Shown: positions 27,159 through 36,373, numbered from the stretch's first letter. The stretch: DNA of 64,000 nt from Flavobacteriaceae bacterium LYZ1037 (GCA_003144015.1 QFWS01000003.1:310001-374000), one strand, 5' to 3'. Notes: generated by a model not told the origin, from the sequence alone. A program made the numbers and translations.

Positions 27159-27560
27159 TTAATTATATTGAACTTTAAAAATGTCAATAAGCACATCTGG
27201 AGGAACAATTTTATTAGGAAAACTCTCCATTAAGTATAAAACTTTATTTATTGATTCATGACTTAAACCCATACGAATACCATAGTTAAATAACTTGATT
27301 CTTTCTTTATGTGAATGTTCATCATCAATATTCATTAATAACACCAATCTATGGAACTGCACAATTCGTTCGCTATGAGATTCTAAATGTATATAATTAA
27401 TAGGATGTTCGATAAGGTATTCGAAATCTTCTCTTGAAATTTCAAGTTGTTTTGCAATTGCTAGTAAAAAATTATACTCAATTGGCTTTAAATCGTTTTC
27501 GCTTTTGGCAAATGAAATCATTTCAGACAAAAGACTTAATTTTTCAACCCTGTTAATCAT
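27159..27560 (-). CDS. TerB-like protein of unknown role
   Basis: A 133-residue, all-helical, soluble protein. The sequence (ISFAKSENDLKPIEYNFLLAIAKQLEISREDFEYLIEHP) follows the TerB pattern: an acidic helix pair in which an early helix is followed by E-x-x-F/Y-L-x-x-I-A-x-x-L. The family name comes from tellurite resistance, but flavobacterial single-domain members have no established function. Convergent with uvrB and transcribed alone. Start at the ATG 27560. Family assignment is moderate. Confidence 0.7.
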   Translation of the reverse strand: MINRVEKLSLLSEMISFAKSENDLKPIEYNFLLAIAKQLEISREDFEYLIEHPINYIHLESHSERIVQFHRLVLLMNIDDEHSHKERIKLFNYGIRMGLSHESINKVLYLMESFPNKIVPPDVLIDIFKVQYN

Positions 27561-27725
27561 TAGAGGAATGGATTAATATTTACTTTATAAAGATACTTAT
27601 AAACACTATTTGATAATCCCTTATAATTTGTAACTTGTCGAAAAATAACCTGCGTTTTATCGTTATAATCTTGCATTTTATATAAATAAATATGTATCTA
27701 ACTGATTTTCAAAAATTTAAATCAC

Positions 27726-27755
27726 TTGTGCATTTCATCGATTATTTTACTTTTG
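27726..27755 (+). promoter_or_regulatory. Consensus Bacteroidota promoter for the DUF1456 gene
   Basis: TTG at 27726-27728, exactly 19 nt, then TACTTTTG at 27748-27755: a perfect match to TTG-N19-TAnnTTTG. The predicted start of transcription is near 27760, leaving a leader of about 25 nt before ATG 27786. It is one of the two best promoters in the window. Confidence 0.75.
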
Positions 27756-27785
27756 TGAGAAAAAAGAAACAGAAAATTACAGTAT

Positions 27786-28055
27786 ATGACTAACAACGAT
27801 ATCTTTAAAAAATTAAGAGTTGCCTTAAAACTTCGAGACGACGAAATAGTAAAAATTTTAGAATTAGTAGATTTTAGAATTTCAAAAAGTGAGTTAGGCG
27901 CCTTTTTTAGAAAAGAAGACCATCCTAATTACATGGAATGTGGCGATCAAATTTTAAGAAATTTTTTAAACGGTTTAGTGATACATCTTCGTGGACCTAT
28001 GCCAAAAAAGGAAACTAAAGCTCCTATTACAAAAAAGTCAAAAAAAAATAAATAA
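27786..28055 (+). CDS. DUF1456 (YehS-like) family protein, single-domain form
   Basis: An 89-residue protein made of one DUF1456 domain: MTNNDIFKKLRVALKLRDDEIVKILELVDFRISKSELGAFFRKEDHPNYMECGDQILRNFLNGL is the typical helix set. Enterobacterial YehS carries two such domains in about 155 residues; here only one is present, followed by a lysine-rich tail (about 20 residues, KKETKAPITKKSKKNK) that could bind nucleic acid. Function is unknown. It has its own consensus promoter. Confidence 0.85.
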   Translation: MTNNDIFKKLRVALKLRDDEIVKILELVDFRISKSELGAFFRKEDHPNYMECGDQILRNFLNGLVIHLRGPMPKKETKAPITKKSKKNK

Positions 28056-28098
28056 CTTCTCTTATAGTTTATTAAATATTCTTACATTGCATAAATAA

Positions 28099-28110
28099 GA
28101 CTAATTAGTC
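28099..28110. promoter_or_regulatory. Perfect 12-bp palindrome upstream of cysH
   Basis: GACTAATTAGTC ends 6 nt before the ATG at 28117. A perfect palindrome between promoter and start codon is a plausible repressor or activator site for the sulfur gene; no regulator is identified. Confidence 0.35.
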
Positions 28111-28116
28111 CTAAAT

Positions 28117-28818
28117 ATGATATTAAATAATCCTACAACCATTCAATCATCTGAAATTACAGATGAGAGCATACAGTTACTTAATAAAAAATACAAGTCG
28201 CTTTCAGCTACAAATCGCATTAAAGAGCTCTACAAAGATTTCGATATTCAAGATGTTATGCTAACGAGTTCTTTTGCTGCAACCTCAGCTTTTTTATTAA
28301 AAATATTTTCGGATGTTAATAAAAAACAACCAGTTTTCTTTATAGATACTGGTTATCACTTTGAAGAAACATTAAAATACAAAGCAGAATTAGAACAACT
28401 CTATGGCTTACATGTAAAGTCTATAAGTGCTATTAAAGAAGAGCATGAGTTTACAACAAAAGATGAAACTTGGAAGAAAAATCCTGATTTCTGTTGTTCT
28501 ATAAATAAAGTAAGACCATTAGAGACTATCAAAAAACATTACAAAGTCTGGGTTTCAGGTTTAATGGAATGGCAAAGCGACCATCGAGCCACATTAGATA
28601 TTTTTGAAATGCGTGGAGAGATTTTAAAATTTTATCCATTATTAGACATTACAAAAGAAGAACGTGACATTTATATTGAAAAGCATCAATTGCCTTTTCA
28701 TCCTTTAGTTGCAAAAGGCTATAACTCTATTGGATGTAGTCATTGTACTGTTCCAGGTGAAGATAGAAGTGGCCGTTGGAACAACAACCCTAAAACAGAA
28801 TGTGGCTTGCATTTATAG
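28117..28818 (+). CDS. cysH: Phosphoadenylyl-/adenylyl-sulfate reductase family protein (CysH)
   Basis: Assimilatory reduction of activated sulfate to sulfite, 233 residues. The PP-loop ATPase-like fold shows SFAATSAFLL near residue 50 and the VFFIDTGYHFEETLKY segment. Cysteine pairs CC (FCCSINKVRP, about 127-128) and CxxC (IGCSHCTVPGEDRSGRW) are both present. The four cysteines bind a [4Fe-4S] cluster in APS-type enzymes and are missing in enterobacterial PAPS reductases, so APS is the likelier substrate. The catalytic tail ECGLHL, with its redox-active cysteine, is intact. No cysD, cysN or sulfite reductase genes are adjacent, so the gene is separated from the usual pathway cluster. Confidence 0.93.
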   Translation: MILNNPTTIQSSEITDESIQLLNKKYKSLSATNRIKELYKDFDIQDVMLTSSFAATSAFLLKIFSDVNKKQPVFFIDTGYHFEETLKYKAELEQLYGLHVKSISAIKEEHEFTTKDETWKKNPDFCCSINKVRPLETIKKHYKVWVSGLMEWQSDHRATLDIFEMRGEILKFYPLLDITKEERDIYIEKHQLPFHPLVAKGYNSIGCSHCTVPGEDRSGRWNNNPKTECGLHL

Positions 28819-28833
28819 ACGGATTTAAAACAA

Positions 28834-28865
28834 AAAAAAGAGCAACAAATAATGTTGCTCTTTTT
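28834..28865. terminator. Bidirectional rho-independent terminator between cysH and sucC
   Basis: AGAGCAAC (28839-28846) pairs with GTTGCTCT (28854-28861) around a 7-nt loop, with an A-tract on the left and a T-tract on the right. The stem works for the forward cysH transcript and the reverse sucC transcript. Confidence 0.88.
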
Positions 28866-28884
28866 AATTTATATAGGATGTTTA

Positions 28885-30075
28885 CTATCCTAAAACTTGT
28901 TGTACTTTATCTGCAGCTTCCTGGAATTCTGTTGCACTCATAACATCTAATCCTGAATTATCAATTAATTCTTTAGCGATGTCAGCATTGGTTCCTTGTA
29001 AACGTACAATAATTGGCACAGAAATATTTCCCATGTTTTTGTAAGCATCGATGACACCTTGAGCAACACGATCGCAACGAACAATACCTCCAAAAATATT
29101 AATTAAAATAGCTTTAACAGCAGGATCTTTTAAAATGATTTTAAAAGCAGCTTCTACTCTAGCAGCATCTGCTGTTCCTCCAACATCTAAAAAGTTAGCT
29201 GGCTCTCCACCAGCTTGTTTGATTAAATCCATAGTTGCCATAGCAAGTCCAGCACCATTAACCATACATCCAACGTTTCCGTCAAGGTCTACATAGTTAA
29301 GTCCTAAAGCTCCTGCTTCAACCTCAATAGGATTTTCTTCACGTAAATCGCGTAAATCTTGGTAATCTTTATGTCTGTATAATGCGTTGTCATCAATGGT
29401 TACCTTAGCATCCACTGCCATAATCTTATTATCACTTGTTTTTAAAACTGGGTTAATTTCAAATAATGAAGCATCAGATGCTACATAAGCTGTATAAAGA
29501 CTAGAAACAAATTTTGTCATTTCTTTAAAAGCTAAACCTTCTAAACCTAAGTTAAAAGCAATACGTCTTGCTTGAAAAGGCATCAAACCTACAGATGGAT
29601 CTACTTCTTCAGTAAATATTAAATGTGGTGTTTCTTCTGCAACAGTTTCAATATCCATTCCTCCTTCCGTAGAATACATAATCATGTTACGTCCCGTAGC
29701 GCGATTTAATAATACAGAAATATAAAATTCACTAGTTTCACTTTCACCAGGGTAGTAAACATCTTCAGTAACCAAAACTTGATGCACTTTCTTTCCTTCA
29801 GCAGTAGTTTGAGGTGTTACTAAATTCATTCCAATAATCTGACCAGCAATAGCTTCTACTTCACCTAGATTTTTAGCAAGTTTAACGCCACCACCTTTAC
29901 CACGTCCACCAGCGTGAACTTGAGCTTTTATAACATGCCAACCTGTTCCAGTTTCTGCAGTTAATTGTTTAGCTGCAGCAACAGCTTCTTGTGCATTTTT
30001 TGCAACAATACCTTGCTGAATACGTACGCCAAAACTAGCTAATATGTCTTTTCCTTGATATTCGTGTAAATTCAT
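28885..30075 (-). CDS. sucC: ADP-forming succinate-CoA ligase, beta subunit
   Basis: The nucleotide-binding subunit of the TCA-cycle enzyme that converts succinyl-CoA to succinate with substrate-level phosphorylation. It has 396 residues from the ATG at 30075. The first seven residues of the longer reading frame (MTTNLIK, ATG 30096) precede the conserved start [17 protein letters not shown] and are probably leader. Visible are the ATP-grasp domain ([20 protein letters not shown], about 44-63) and the ligase-CoA domain with the P-loop-like [10 protein letters not shown] near 320. sucD is not adjacent, a separated arrangement common in Bacteroidota. A strong promoter lies 61 bases upstream. Confidence 0.97.
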   Translation of the reverse strand: MNLHEYQGKDILASFGVRIQQGIVAKNAQEAVAAAKQLTAETGTGWHVIKAQVHAGGRGKGGGVKLAKNLGEVEAIAGQIIGMNLVTPQTTAEGKKVHQVLVTEDVYYPGESETSEFYISVLLNRATGRNMIMYSTEGGMDIETVAEETPHLIFTEEVDPSVGLMPFQARRIAFNLGLEGLAFKEMTKFVSSLYTAYVASDASLFEINPVLKTSDNKIMAVDAKVTIDDNALYRHKDYQDLRDLREENPIEVEAGALGLNYVDLDGNVGCMVNGAGLAMATMDLIKQAGGEPANFLDVGGTADAARVEAAFKIILKDPAVKAILINIFGGIVRCDRVAQGVIDAYKNMGNISVPIIVRLQGTNADIAKELIDNSGLDVMSATEFQEAADKVQQVLG

Positions 30076-30135
30076 CTTTATTAAATTAGTTGTCATTCAT
30101 TTAAAAGAAAAGAATCTCTTAAATCTATTGTGATG

Positions 30136-30166
30136 CAAAAGTAAACAACCTAATGCTTTTTACCAA
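30136..30166 (-). promoter_or_regulatory. Consensus Bacteroidota promoter for sucC
   Basis: On the reverse strand, TTG (30166-30164), 20 nt, then TACTTTTG (30143-30136). All fixed positions of TTG-N19/20-TAnnTTTG are present. Confidence 0.72.
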
Positions 30167-30289
30167 TAAATTTTATAGGAAGTATTATTATACTTTTTAA
30201 ATGACCGAAATATGAAATAATAATCCTAAAAATCGACTTAGAAATATAAAATACTTTTTAGTTTTACGCTTTAAAAAAATTGATTTCAA

Positions 30290-31495
30290 ATGAAAACAAA
30301 TACCTTATTACAAATTGCGAAGGATTATGGAAGTCCCGTTTATGTTTACAACTCTGAAAAAATGGTTTCTCAATATAAACGTTTAACAGCTGCTTTTAAT
30401 AAGGTGAAACAGGTGAAAATTAATTATGCCGTTAAAGCTTTATCTAACATTTCGGTGTTAAAATTTATGCACTCACTTGGTGCTGGATTAGATACTGTTT
30501 CAATTCAAGAAGTAAAATTAGGTTTAACAGCTGGTTTTTCAGCAGATAAAATTATTTATACTCCAAATGGAGTTTCTTTAGAAGAAATAGAAATTGCTGC
30601 AAAACTTGGTGTTCAAATAAATATAGACAATTTATCTATTCTAGAACAGTTTGGTACTAAATACCCAAAAACACCAGTTTGTATTCGAATCAATCCTCAT
30701 GTAATGGCTGGTGGGAATACGAATATTTCTGTAGGACATATAGATAGTAAGTTTGGAATTTCCATTCATCAAATTCCTCATATTCTTCGAATAGTAGAAA
30801 ATACGAAAATGAATATTAATGGTATTCATATGCATACTGGTAGTGATATTTTAGACATTGATGTGTTTTTGTATGCCAGTGAAATACTTTTTGAAACAGC
30901 AAAACATTTTAAAGATTTAGACTTTATCGATTTTGGATCTGGGTTTAAAGTTCCTTATAAAGAAGGTGATATTGAAACCAATATTGAAGAGTTTGGCGAA
31001 AAACTAACAAAAAGGTTTAACGAATTCTGCAAAGAATATGGTAAAGAATTAACACTAGCTTTCGAACCAGGAAAATTTCTAGTTAGTGAAGCTGGCTATT
31101 TTTTAACTAAAGTAAATGTAGTTAAACAAACTACTTCTACTGTTTTTGCACAAATTGATTCTGGTTTTAATCATTTAATTAGACCAATGCTTTATGGATC
31201 TCAACACGAAATTGAAAATATTTCTAACCCAAAAGGTAGAGAACGTTTTTATTCTGTGGTTGGTTATATTTGCGAAACAGATACGTTTGCAAACAACAGA
31301 CGCATTGCTGAAATAACAGAAGGAGATATTCTTGCTTTTAAAAATGCAGGAGCTTATTGTTTTTCTATGGCTTCAAATTATAATTCAAGATATCGTCCTG
31401 CTGAGGTTCTTTGGCACAATAATAAAGCCCACTTAATAAGAAAAAGGGAAACTTTTGATGATATAATAAAAAATCAAATAGAAATTTCTCTTTAA
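30290..31495 (+). CDS. lysA: Diaminopimelate decarboxylase
   Basis: The last step of lysine synthesis, a PLP-dependent decarboxylase of the fold III (alanine-racemase-like) family. The 401 residues include the PLP lysine in INYAVKALSN (about 45-54), the HMHTGSDI segment, the glycine-rich phosphate loop FGSGFKVPY, the EPGKFLV motif and the C-terminal CETDTF and GAYCFSMASNYNSRYRPAEVL regions where substrate contacts lie. All are intact. It stands alone with a terminator after it; the upstream 200-nt gap is shared with divergent sucC. Confidence 0.95.
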   Translation: MKTNTLLQIAKDYGSPVYVYNSEKMVSQYKRLTAAFNKVKQVKINYAVKALSNISVLKFMHSLGAGLDTVSIQEVKLGLTAGFSADKIIYTPNGVSLEEIEIAAKLGVQINIDNLSILEQFGTKYPKTPVCIRINPHVMAGGNTNISVGHIDSKFGISIHQIPHILRIVENTKMNINGIHMHTGSDILDIDVFLYASEILFETAKHFKDLDFIDFGSGFKVPYKEGDIETNIEEFGEKLTKRFNEFCKEYGKELTLAFEPGKFLVSEAGYFLTKVNVVKQTTSTVFAQIDSGFNHLIRPMLYGSQHEIENISNPKGRERFYSVVGYICETDTFANNRRIAEITEGDILAFKNAGAYCFSMASNYNSRYRPAEVLWHNNKAHLIRKRETFDDIIKNQIEISL

Positions 31496-31516
31496 TAAAA
31501 AAAATTATACAACACT

Positions 31517-31546
31517 AAGCGCTTCAAAATATTGAAGCGCTTTTAA
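31517..31546. terminator. Bidirectional terminator between lysA and the T9SS type A gene
   Basis: AAGCGCTTCAA (31517-31527) pairs with TTGAAGCGCTT (31532-31542) around the loop AATA. This is an 11-bp perfect stem flanked by A- and T-rich tracts on both sides. Confidence 0.88.
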
Positions 31547-31563
31547 TAATTTTTACTGGTAAT

Positions 31564-32553
31564 TTATTTTTTTAAGAATTTTTTAGTGTAAACACCTTTA
31601 TCTGTTGTTATTTTAGCCAGATACATGCCTATTTGTAAATGAGAAACTGAGATAGATGTTATGTTATCATTTACAGATAATACTTGTCTTCCACTCATAT
31701 CCATTAATGTGATAGAATGAATTGTTTCATTTTGGTTGAATTGCATGTTTAACACATCTCCAACAGGGTTTGGAACGACTGTAAACGCGTTAGTAACCAA
31801 CACATTATTTGGCGTTGATAATGGGTTTGTTAAGAAACTTTCTAATACTGTTTCATTTATTCCAGCCAAAGCTACCTCTATAGTATTGGATCTAAAGACC
31901 AAGTTATTATTACTGTTATCATAATAGTAATAAGATGTTTGAGTAGCAGGGGCATTTATTGGAAATGGCGATGAAATAGATAGTGTTAAATTCTGAACCA
32001 CCTTTAAACGAGTTATATTACCACTGTAAGTGCCTTCTCCAACATCATTCATATTCAAAGTTCCATAAGCATCTACTGTGGCATTGACTGTTCCAGTAAA
32101 AGTTCCCGATGCAAAAGCGGAAGAAAACGTTCCTCCAACTGTATCTGTATTGCTATAACCAAAGTTAAGTGGAAAAGTTCCTATATAAGCATTATCATTA
32201 ATGTAATTTAAATCAACATCTGGCGCTGCTATTCCAGTTAGTGATAAAACATCTGATATATCCTTTGAATATATTTTATTATCTGCTGAAATTGATAGAA
32301 CTTCCGTTGTTCCAGGGTAAGTAGCTAATTCACCTGCTGTAGGAGCAGTATAAATATCTAAGTTAGTTCCTGTTGAAGTTAAATTTGTAAAATTCCAAGT
32401 TAATCCACCACCAGAGGCACTTTGGTCAATTTCTGGAGTAGATTCCACAATGGCATACGATGACATAGGAATACTGAAAAAATCGTTAATTGGAGCTTGT
32501 GCAAAAAATAATGCTGGTAATAATAAGAATATGAATGGTAATTTTGTTTTCAT
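31564..32553 (-). CDS. T9SS type A sorting domain-containing secreted protein
   Basis: A 329-residue exported protein. A signal peptide (MKTKLPFIFLLLPALFFAQ) is followed by about 230 residues of beta-rich sequence beginning APINDFFSIPMSSYAIVES, a recurring flavobacterial secreted domain of unknown role. The C-terminal about 75 residues form the type A sorting domain (TIGR04183): VVPNPVGDVLNMQF, ITLMDMSGRQVL, LQIGMYLAKI and the basic end YTKKFLKK. It differs in sorting type from the six type B proteins upstream and is a single-gene unit. No binding or catalytic motif was seen. Confidence 0.87.
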   Translation of the reverse strand: MKTKLPFIFLLLPALFFAQAPINDFFSIPMSSYAIVESTPEIDQSASGGGLTWNFTNLTSTGTNLDIYTAPTAGELATYPGTTEVLSISADNKIYSKDISDVLSLTGIAAPDVDLNYINDNAYIGTFPLNFGYSNTDTVGGTFSSAFASGTFTGTVNATVDAYGTLNMNDVGEGTYSGNITRLKVVQNLTLSISSPFPINAPATQTSYYYYDNSNNNLVFRSNTIEVALAGINETVLESFLTNPLSTPNNVLVTNAFTVVPNPVGDVLNMQFNQNETIHSITLMDMSGRQVLSVNDNITSISVSHLQIGMYLAKITTDKGVYTKKFLKK

Positions 32554-32884
32554 TTGTTATGTTTTTTACAATACTACCAAAAAGATCATAATATGAATAA
32601 AAAATGGGGTAACTACTTTAAAATTTCGCTTAAGTGTATTAGCATTCCACATGTTTTTATATTTTTAAACATTTAAGATTGTCCGAAAAAAGTTATAATT
32701 ATGGCAATAATTCTGCTTTTTATCGAGCAAACTTAAAATCTTATTAGAACATAGTTTACGTTAACAGAATACAAAACAAAGCTAACTCCTTCTCATTTAA
32801 ATAATTACATGTTTATAAGTGTGTTGTATTTTTTTAGTATCTTTAAACTCTCCTCAGGTCTTTTTTAATAGCGCTAAAAGACTT
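32554..32884. other. Intergenic region between divergent T9SS type A and histidine kinase genes
   Basis: About 330 nt without a gene. It contains GTCCGA at 32680-32685, which on the reverse strand reads TCGGACAATCTTAAA. That resembles the left half of the dyads at 35729 and 46435. It also contains a weak -7-like TATCTTTA at 32838-32845, which if real places the kinase transcript start near 32850. Nothing else was recognised. Confidence 0.4.
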
Positions 32885-34903
32885 ATGAAAACCAACAAAC
32901 TAATATCATTTGCACAATTTTGTGCAACCATGTTTTATTGTGCCAAAATTTCATCGATTTTTTCTCGATGCACTTCATCCAACAATTACTTTAGAGTCGT
33001 TTTATTAATGGTTTTTTTATTCTTCATGCCATTTATTTTTGGTCAAAACCCACAAATAGATAGCCTCTCTAATGTACTTCAAAATGAAACTGATAGTTCC
33101 ATCAAATTAGAACTTATTAATAAGATAGCTAATCTAGAATTTCAAAATAATTTTGAAAAATCTATTGTATACGCCAGACAAGGAGTGGCACTTTCAGAAA
33201 AATCTAAAAATACTCATTGGCAACCAATATTTTATGAAATGCAAGGTAGAATACATGCCAACCTTTTAGAATTAGATTCAGCTTCCTTCTATTTCACCAA
33301 AGCTTTAAAAGGTTACCAAGCTAATGAAAACAGGAAAGGTCAAGCAACAACATATTTTAAAATTGGTTGGGTGCATAAAAGGAAAGGAGAGATTGAAGAG
33401 GCTCTTAAAGTAGATCTTGAAGCCTTAAAACTTATGGAGTCTCTTGATGATAAAAAAGGAATTGCTGGAGCTTACAGTCGTATTTCTGAAGACCTAAATA
33501 AACAAGGAAGACATAATGAAGCCCTTGAATACGCACTAAAAACAGTTGAACTTAGTAAAAAAAATCAATTTAAATCCGAGTTGGCTTATGCTTACACATC
33601 AGCTGGAGACACTTACATGGCTATGGGTCGTTTTCAAGAATCTTTTAGATATTACGATAAAGCACTTAATCAAGCAAATACACTAAGCTTTTCGGCATTC
33701 GATTTAATTAATTTTTCGAACAATAGAGCCAATGCGCTTAAACGAATGAAAAAATACTCTGAAGCAAAAAAAGCATATGAAAGTTCTCTAGCTGAAGCAG
33801 AAGAAATAAATTATGAAAATGCCATATATGTTATAACTGCTAATTTAGGAGAAGTCAATCTATTACTAGGTAATTATGAAGATGCTTTAAAATACCAGCT
33901 TCAAACAGTTGCTCTCCAGGAAGCCAATAATGATGTTTCAAACTTAACTGAGAATTACGATCATGTTAGTACCATTTATGAAAAATTAGGAAACCTCCCA
34001 AAAGCTCTTGAATATCAAAAAAAAGCTAGAAAAATGAGGGATAGCACTGCTTCTATTGAAAGTGACAAAGCCATGTCTAAATTATTAACCCAATACGAAA
34101 CGGTAAAGAAAGAACAAACAATAAAAAACCAGGAAGCTAAAATATCTCAACAACAAAAAACACAAATATTATACATTGCTATTGCTGCTTTACTAACACT
34201 TAGTTTGATTGGCATGTTTTCAAGCATGAGAAATATTAAAAATAAACGTAAAAAACTTCAAACTTTAAACTTAGAATTAGAAACAAAAAATAAGCAAAAT
34301 GAATTATTGCTCAGAGAGATTCATCATCGCGTAAAAAACAACCTGGAATTAGTGAAGAGTTTGATTTCTTTACAGTCTGCACAACTAGAAGATTCTGCCA
34401 CTAAAGACGCTATGATTGCTAGTCAAAACAGAGTACAATCCATGGGAATTATTCATCAAAAACTCTATCAAGGAACAAACTTAGGAAGTATTGAAATGAA
34501 AGACTATTTTCTAAATTTAAGCGAAGGCATTTTGGATTCGTTTAACACAGAAGATCAAGTAAAAATTGAATGCGCTATGGATAACCTTGAATTAGATGTA
34601 GACACTGCAGTACCAATAGGTTTGATAGTAAATGAACTCTTAACTAATGCCTTAAAATATGCCTTTCCTGACAATAAAAAAGGACATATTCAAATTAGTT
34701 TATTGCAAAATAATTCAGATATTTTAACTTTAAAAGTTGTTGATAATGGAATTGGCAAAATAAATGGAATAGCACCAAAAGGAACCGGTTTTGGTTCGCA
34801 ACTCATTAAATTATTAACCCAACAATTAAATGGAGAAATGCACGAGGAAAACACCAATGGCACATCTGTATTATTTCTTTTTAAACTTCATAAAGCAGCT
34901 TAA
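32885..34903 (+). CDS. TPR-containing membrane sensor histidine kinase (HisKA_2 type)
   Basis: A membrane sensor of 672 residues. It starts with a leader and hydrophobic segment (VVLLMVFLFFMPFIFGQ). About 350 periplasmic residues of tetratricopeptide repeats follow, with typical A-x-x-Y-x-x-A and G-R-x-x-E-A-L-x-Y pieces. A transmembrane helix lies near 428-446 (ILYIAIAALLTLSLIGMF), then a coiled coil, then a HisKA_2 dimerisation domain with the phospho-acceptor in REIHHRVKNN (near 480), and an HATPase domain (NELLTNALKYAF, VVDNGIG, GTGFGSQLI). I chose ATG 32885 over GTG 32819, because a possible -7 box sits between the two. The response regulator starts at the very next base after the stop, so they are one operon and a cognate pair. 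Confidence 0.92.
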   Translation: MKTNKLISFAQFCATMFYCAKISSIFSRCTSSNNYFRVVLLMVFLFFMPFIFGQNPQIDSLSNVLQNETDSSIKLELINKIANLEFQNNFEKSIVYARQGVALSEKSKNTHWQPIFYEMQGRIHANLLELDSASFYFTKALKGYQANENRKGQATTYFKIGWVHKRKGEIEEALKVDLEALKLMESLDDKKGIAGAYSRISEDLNKQGRHNEALEYALKTVELSKKNQFKSELAYAYTSAGDTYMAMGRFQESFRYYDKALNQANTLSFSAFDLINFSNNRANALKRMKKYSEAKKAYESSLAEAEEINYENAIYVITANLGEVNLLLGNYEDALKYQLQTVALQEANNDVSNLTENYDHVSTIYEKLGNLPKALEYQKKARKMRDSTASIESDKAMSKLLTQYETVKKEQTIKNQEAKISQQQKTQILYIAIAALLTLSLIGMFSSMRNIKNKRKKLQTLNLELETKNKQNELLLREIHHRVKNNLELVKSLISLQSAQLEDSATKDAMIASQNRVQSMGIIHQKLYQGTNLGSIEMKDYFLNLSEGILDSFNTEDQVKIECAMDNLELDVDTAVPIGLIVNELLTNALKYAFPDNKKGHIQISLLQNNSDILTLKVVDNGIGKINGIAPKGTGFGSQLIKLLTQQLNGEMHEENTNGTSVLFLFKLHKAA

Positions 34904-35647
34904 ATGAAAACACCTTTTAAAATATTAATTGTTGAAGATGAAATGATTATTGCTGCAAATATTTCATTACAATTAACCTCACTAGGCTATGAAGTTACTG
35001 GTGTTATCCCACGTGGTGAGGAGGCGTTACTTCATATTAAAGAGCAACAACCAGATATGGTGTTATTAGATATTAATTTAAAAGGAAAAATTGATGGTAT
35101 TGAAACGGCACTATTAATGCAACAAGATTTCAATATTCCTATTATCTATCTAACAGCAAATGCAGATGATGAAAACTTCAACAGGGCAAAAGCCACAAAT
35201 CCGTATGCTTTCATTTCTAAACCCTTTAAAAAACTAGATTTACAAAGAGCCATTGAGCTTACAGCAAATCACTTGAAATTAGAAGTTAAAACCGAAAATG
35301 AGACATCTAACAACAGTGATATTCCATTAATTTTGAACGACTGTATTTTTGTTCGTCATCATGAAAAAATGGTAAAAATCAGCATCAAAGACATTCTTTA
35401 TATTGAAGCCGAACGAAATTACTGTCGTATCTATTCAAAGGGTAAAGAATATTTAATTGTTACAACTCTAAAGGATATTGACGAAAAATTACCTCAAAAT
35501 CATTTTTTAAGAATCCACCGTTCCTTTATAGTTAATATTTCACAAATAGATGAAATAGCAACCACACATGTAGTCGTTTCGAGAAAAGCCATCCCAATTA
35601 GCAAGCAGTTAAAGTCTGAACTCCTAAAACGCTTACATACTATTTAA
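34904..35647 (+). CDS. LytTR family response regulator
   Basis: A DNA-binding response regulator of 247 residues. The receiver domain (about 5-120) has the acidic pocket VEDE, the phospho-acceptor Asp 56 in LLDIN, the switch Thr in LTAN and the conserved Lys in FISKPFKK. A LytTR domain fills about 140-245, with DILYIEAERNYCRIYS, RIHRSFIVN and the basic LKSELLKRLHTI end. It lies immediately after the HisKA_2 kinase, the usual pairing for LytTR regulators in Bacteroidota. LytTR proteins bind direct or inverted short repeats upstream of targets. Two matching dyads near 35730 and 46440 are candidate sites; that link is inference. Confidence 0.94.
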   Translation: MKTPFKILIVEDEMIIAANISLQLTSLGYEVTGVIPRGEEALLHIKEQQPDMVLLDINLKGKIDGIETALLMQQDFNIPIIYLTANADDENFNRAKATNPYAFISKPFKKLDLQRAIELTANHLKLEVKTENETSNNSDIPLILNDCIFVRHHEKMVKISIKDILYIEAERNYCRIYSKGKEYLIVTTLKDIDEKLPQNHFLRIHRSFIVNISQIDEIATTHVVVSRKAIPISKQLKSELLKRLHTI

Positions 35648-35728
35648 ATACAATTACAGCCTCATTGTTAATTAGTTGAACACAAAACAGCCTTTATTAA
35701 TTTCCCTTGATAAATAAATGCTTGTTTT

Positions 35729-35757
35729 CGGACATTAAAACATCTATTTCGTCCTAA
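35729..35757. promoter_or_regulatory. Dyad cggaca-N15-cgtcctaa upstream of the 35830 gene
   Basis: CGGACA at 35729-35734 and CGTCCTAA at 35750-35757 are 15 nt apart. GGAC and GTCC form an inverted repeat. The same two blocks at the same 15-nt spacing occur at 46435-46463, ahead of another gene. It lies about 73 nt upstream of ATG 35830. Confidence 0.55.
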
Positions 35758-35829
35758 GTCACTTTTAAATAGCAGATTAAATAACTTATTTAGTTAACCT
35801 AATTGCTCACTTTTGCACACTCATAAAAC

Positions 35830-36261
35830 ATGAAATATTTCAATGCAACTTTAATATTGATAGTTTGTTTTTTACTAATATCGGAAAAAACAACATCTCA
35901 AAATCAAGATAACACCATTATATCCCTTAGTGAAATTTACAATAAGATGATCCCTAATGAGGTATCAAGCACAAAGAACATAATTGGTCCTATTTCTAAT
36001 AACACATTAATTGGCACAGATAAAGAGGGATCTGTTTCAGTAATTAATTCAACATTGATTAATGACATTGTTAATGATTTTAAAAGTAATTGGGAGCATC
36101 TCATATTTAACGATCTAGACATAAAAGAAGTAGAAGAAGGCAACATTTTGGTTACGGGATTTCTCATAGGAAAAAATTACGAACAAGGACTCGTCAATTA
36201 TCAACCATTTCAACACACATGGCTCATTCAAAATGGAATAGTTGTTAAGTTTATTGATTAA
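35830..36261 (+). CDS. Exported protein of unknown function, possibly NTF2/SnoaL-like
   Basis: A 143-residue product with a signal peptide (MKYFNATLILIVCFLLISEKTTSQ). The mature part has helices around 30-55 and 75-90. Its C-terminal strands ILVTGFLIG, FQHTWLIQNGIVVKFID resemble the last strands of SnoaL/NTF2-like proteins (the F-x-H-x-W-x-x-x-x-G-x-I-V pattern). The domain would be complete but small, so this is a tentative fold call. It follows the LytTR two-component pair by 182 nt and has the dyad in its upstream region, so it could be a direct target of that regulator. Confidence 0.65.
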   Translation: MKYFNATLILIVCFLLISEKTTSQNQDNTIISLSEIYNKMIPNEVSSTKNIIGPISNNTLIGTDKEGSVSVINSTLINDIVNDFKSNWEHLIFNDLDIKEVEEGNILVTGFLIGKNYEQGLVNYQPFQHTWLIQNGIVVKFID

Positions 36262-36277
36262 TCAAAAATATATAACA

Positions 36278-36373
36278 AACAAGTAGATACGTTATAAAAG
36301 CGAATAGCTATATGGTTTCGTGGGGAAAATATTAGTGCTATAAAAACTAATTCATATAGCTATTCTACTTGTT
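36278..36373. repeat. Large imperfect inverted repeat between 35830 and 36411 genes
   Basis: Two left blocks, AACAAGTA (36278-36285) and GAATAGCTATATG (36302-36314), are the reverse complement of one continuous right arm (36353-36373). A 16-nt bulge separates the left blocks. In RNA this gives 21 base pairs with one bulge and a 38-nt loop, followed by a T-rich run. It could terminate the upstream gene, shape the leader of the downstream operon or mark an old insertion end. Confidence 0.6.

Noticed and set aside
32819-32884. GTG start for the TPR histidine kinase
   Set aside because: It would add 22 residues without family support, and a -7-like box (32838-32845) lies between it and the ATG at 32885.
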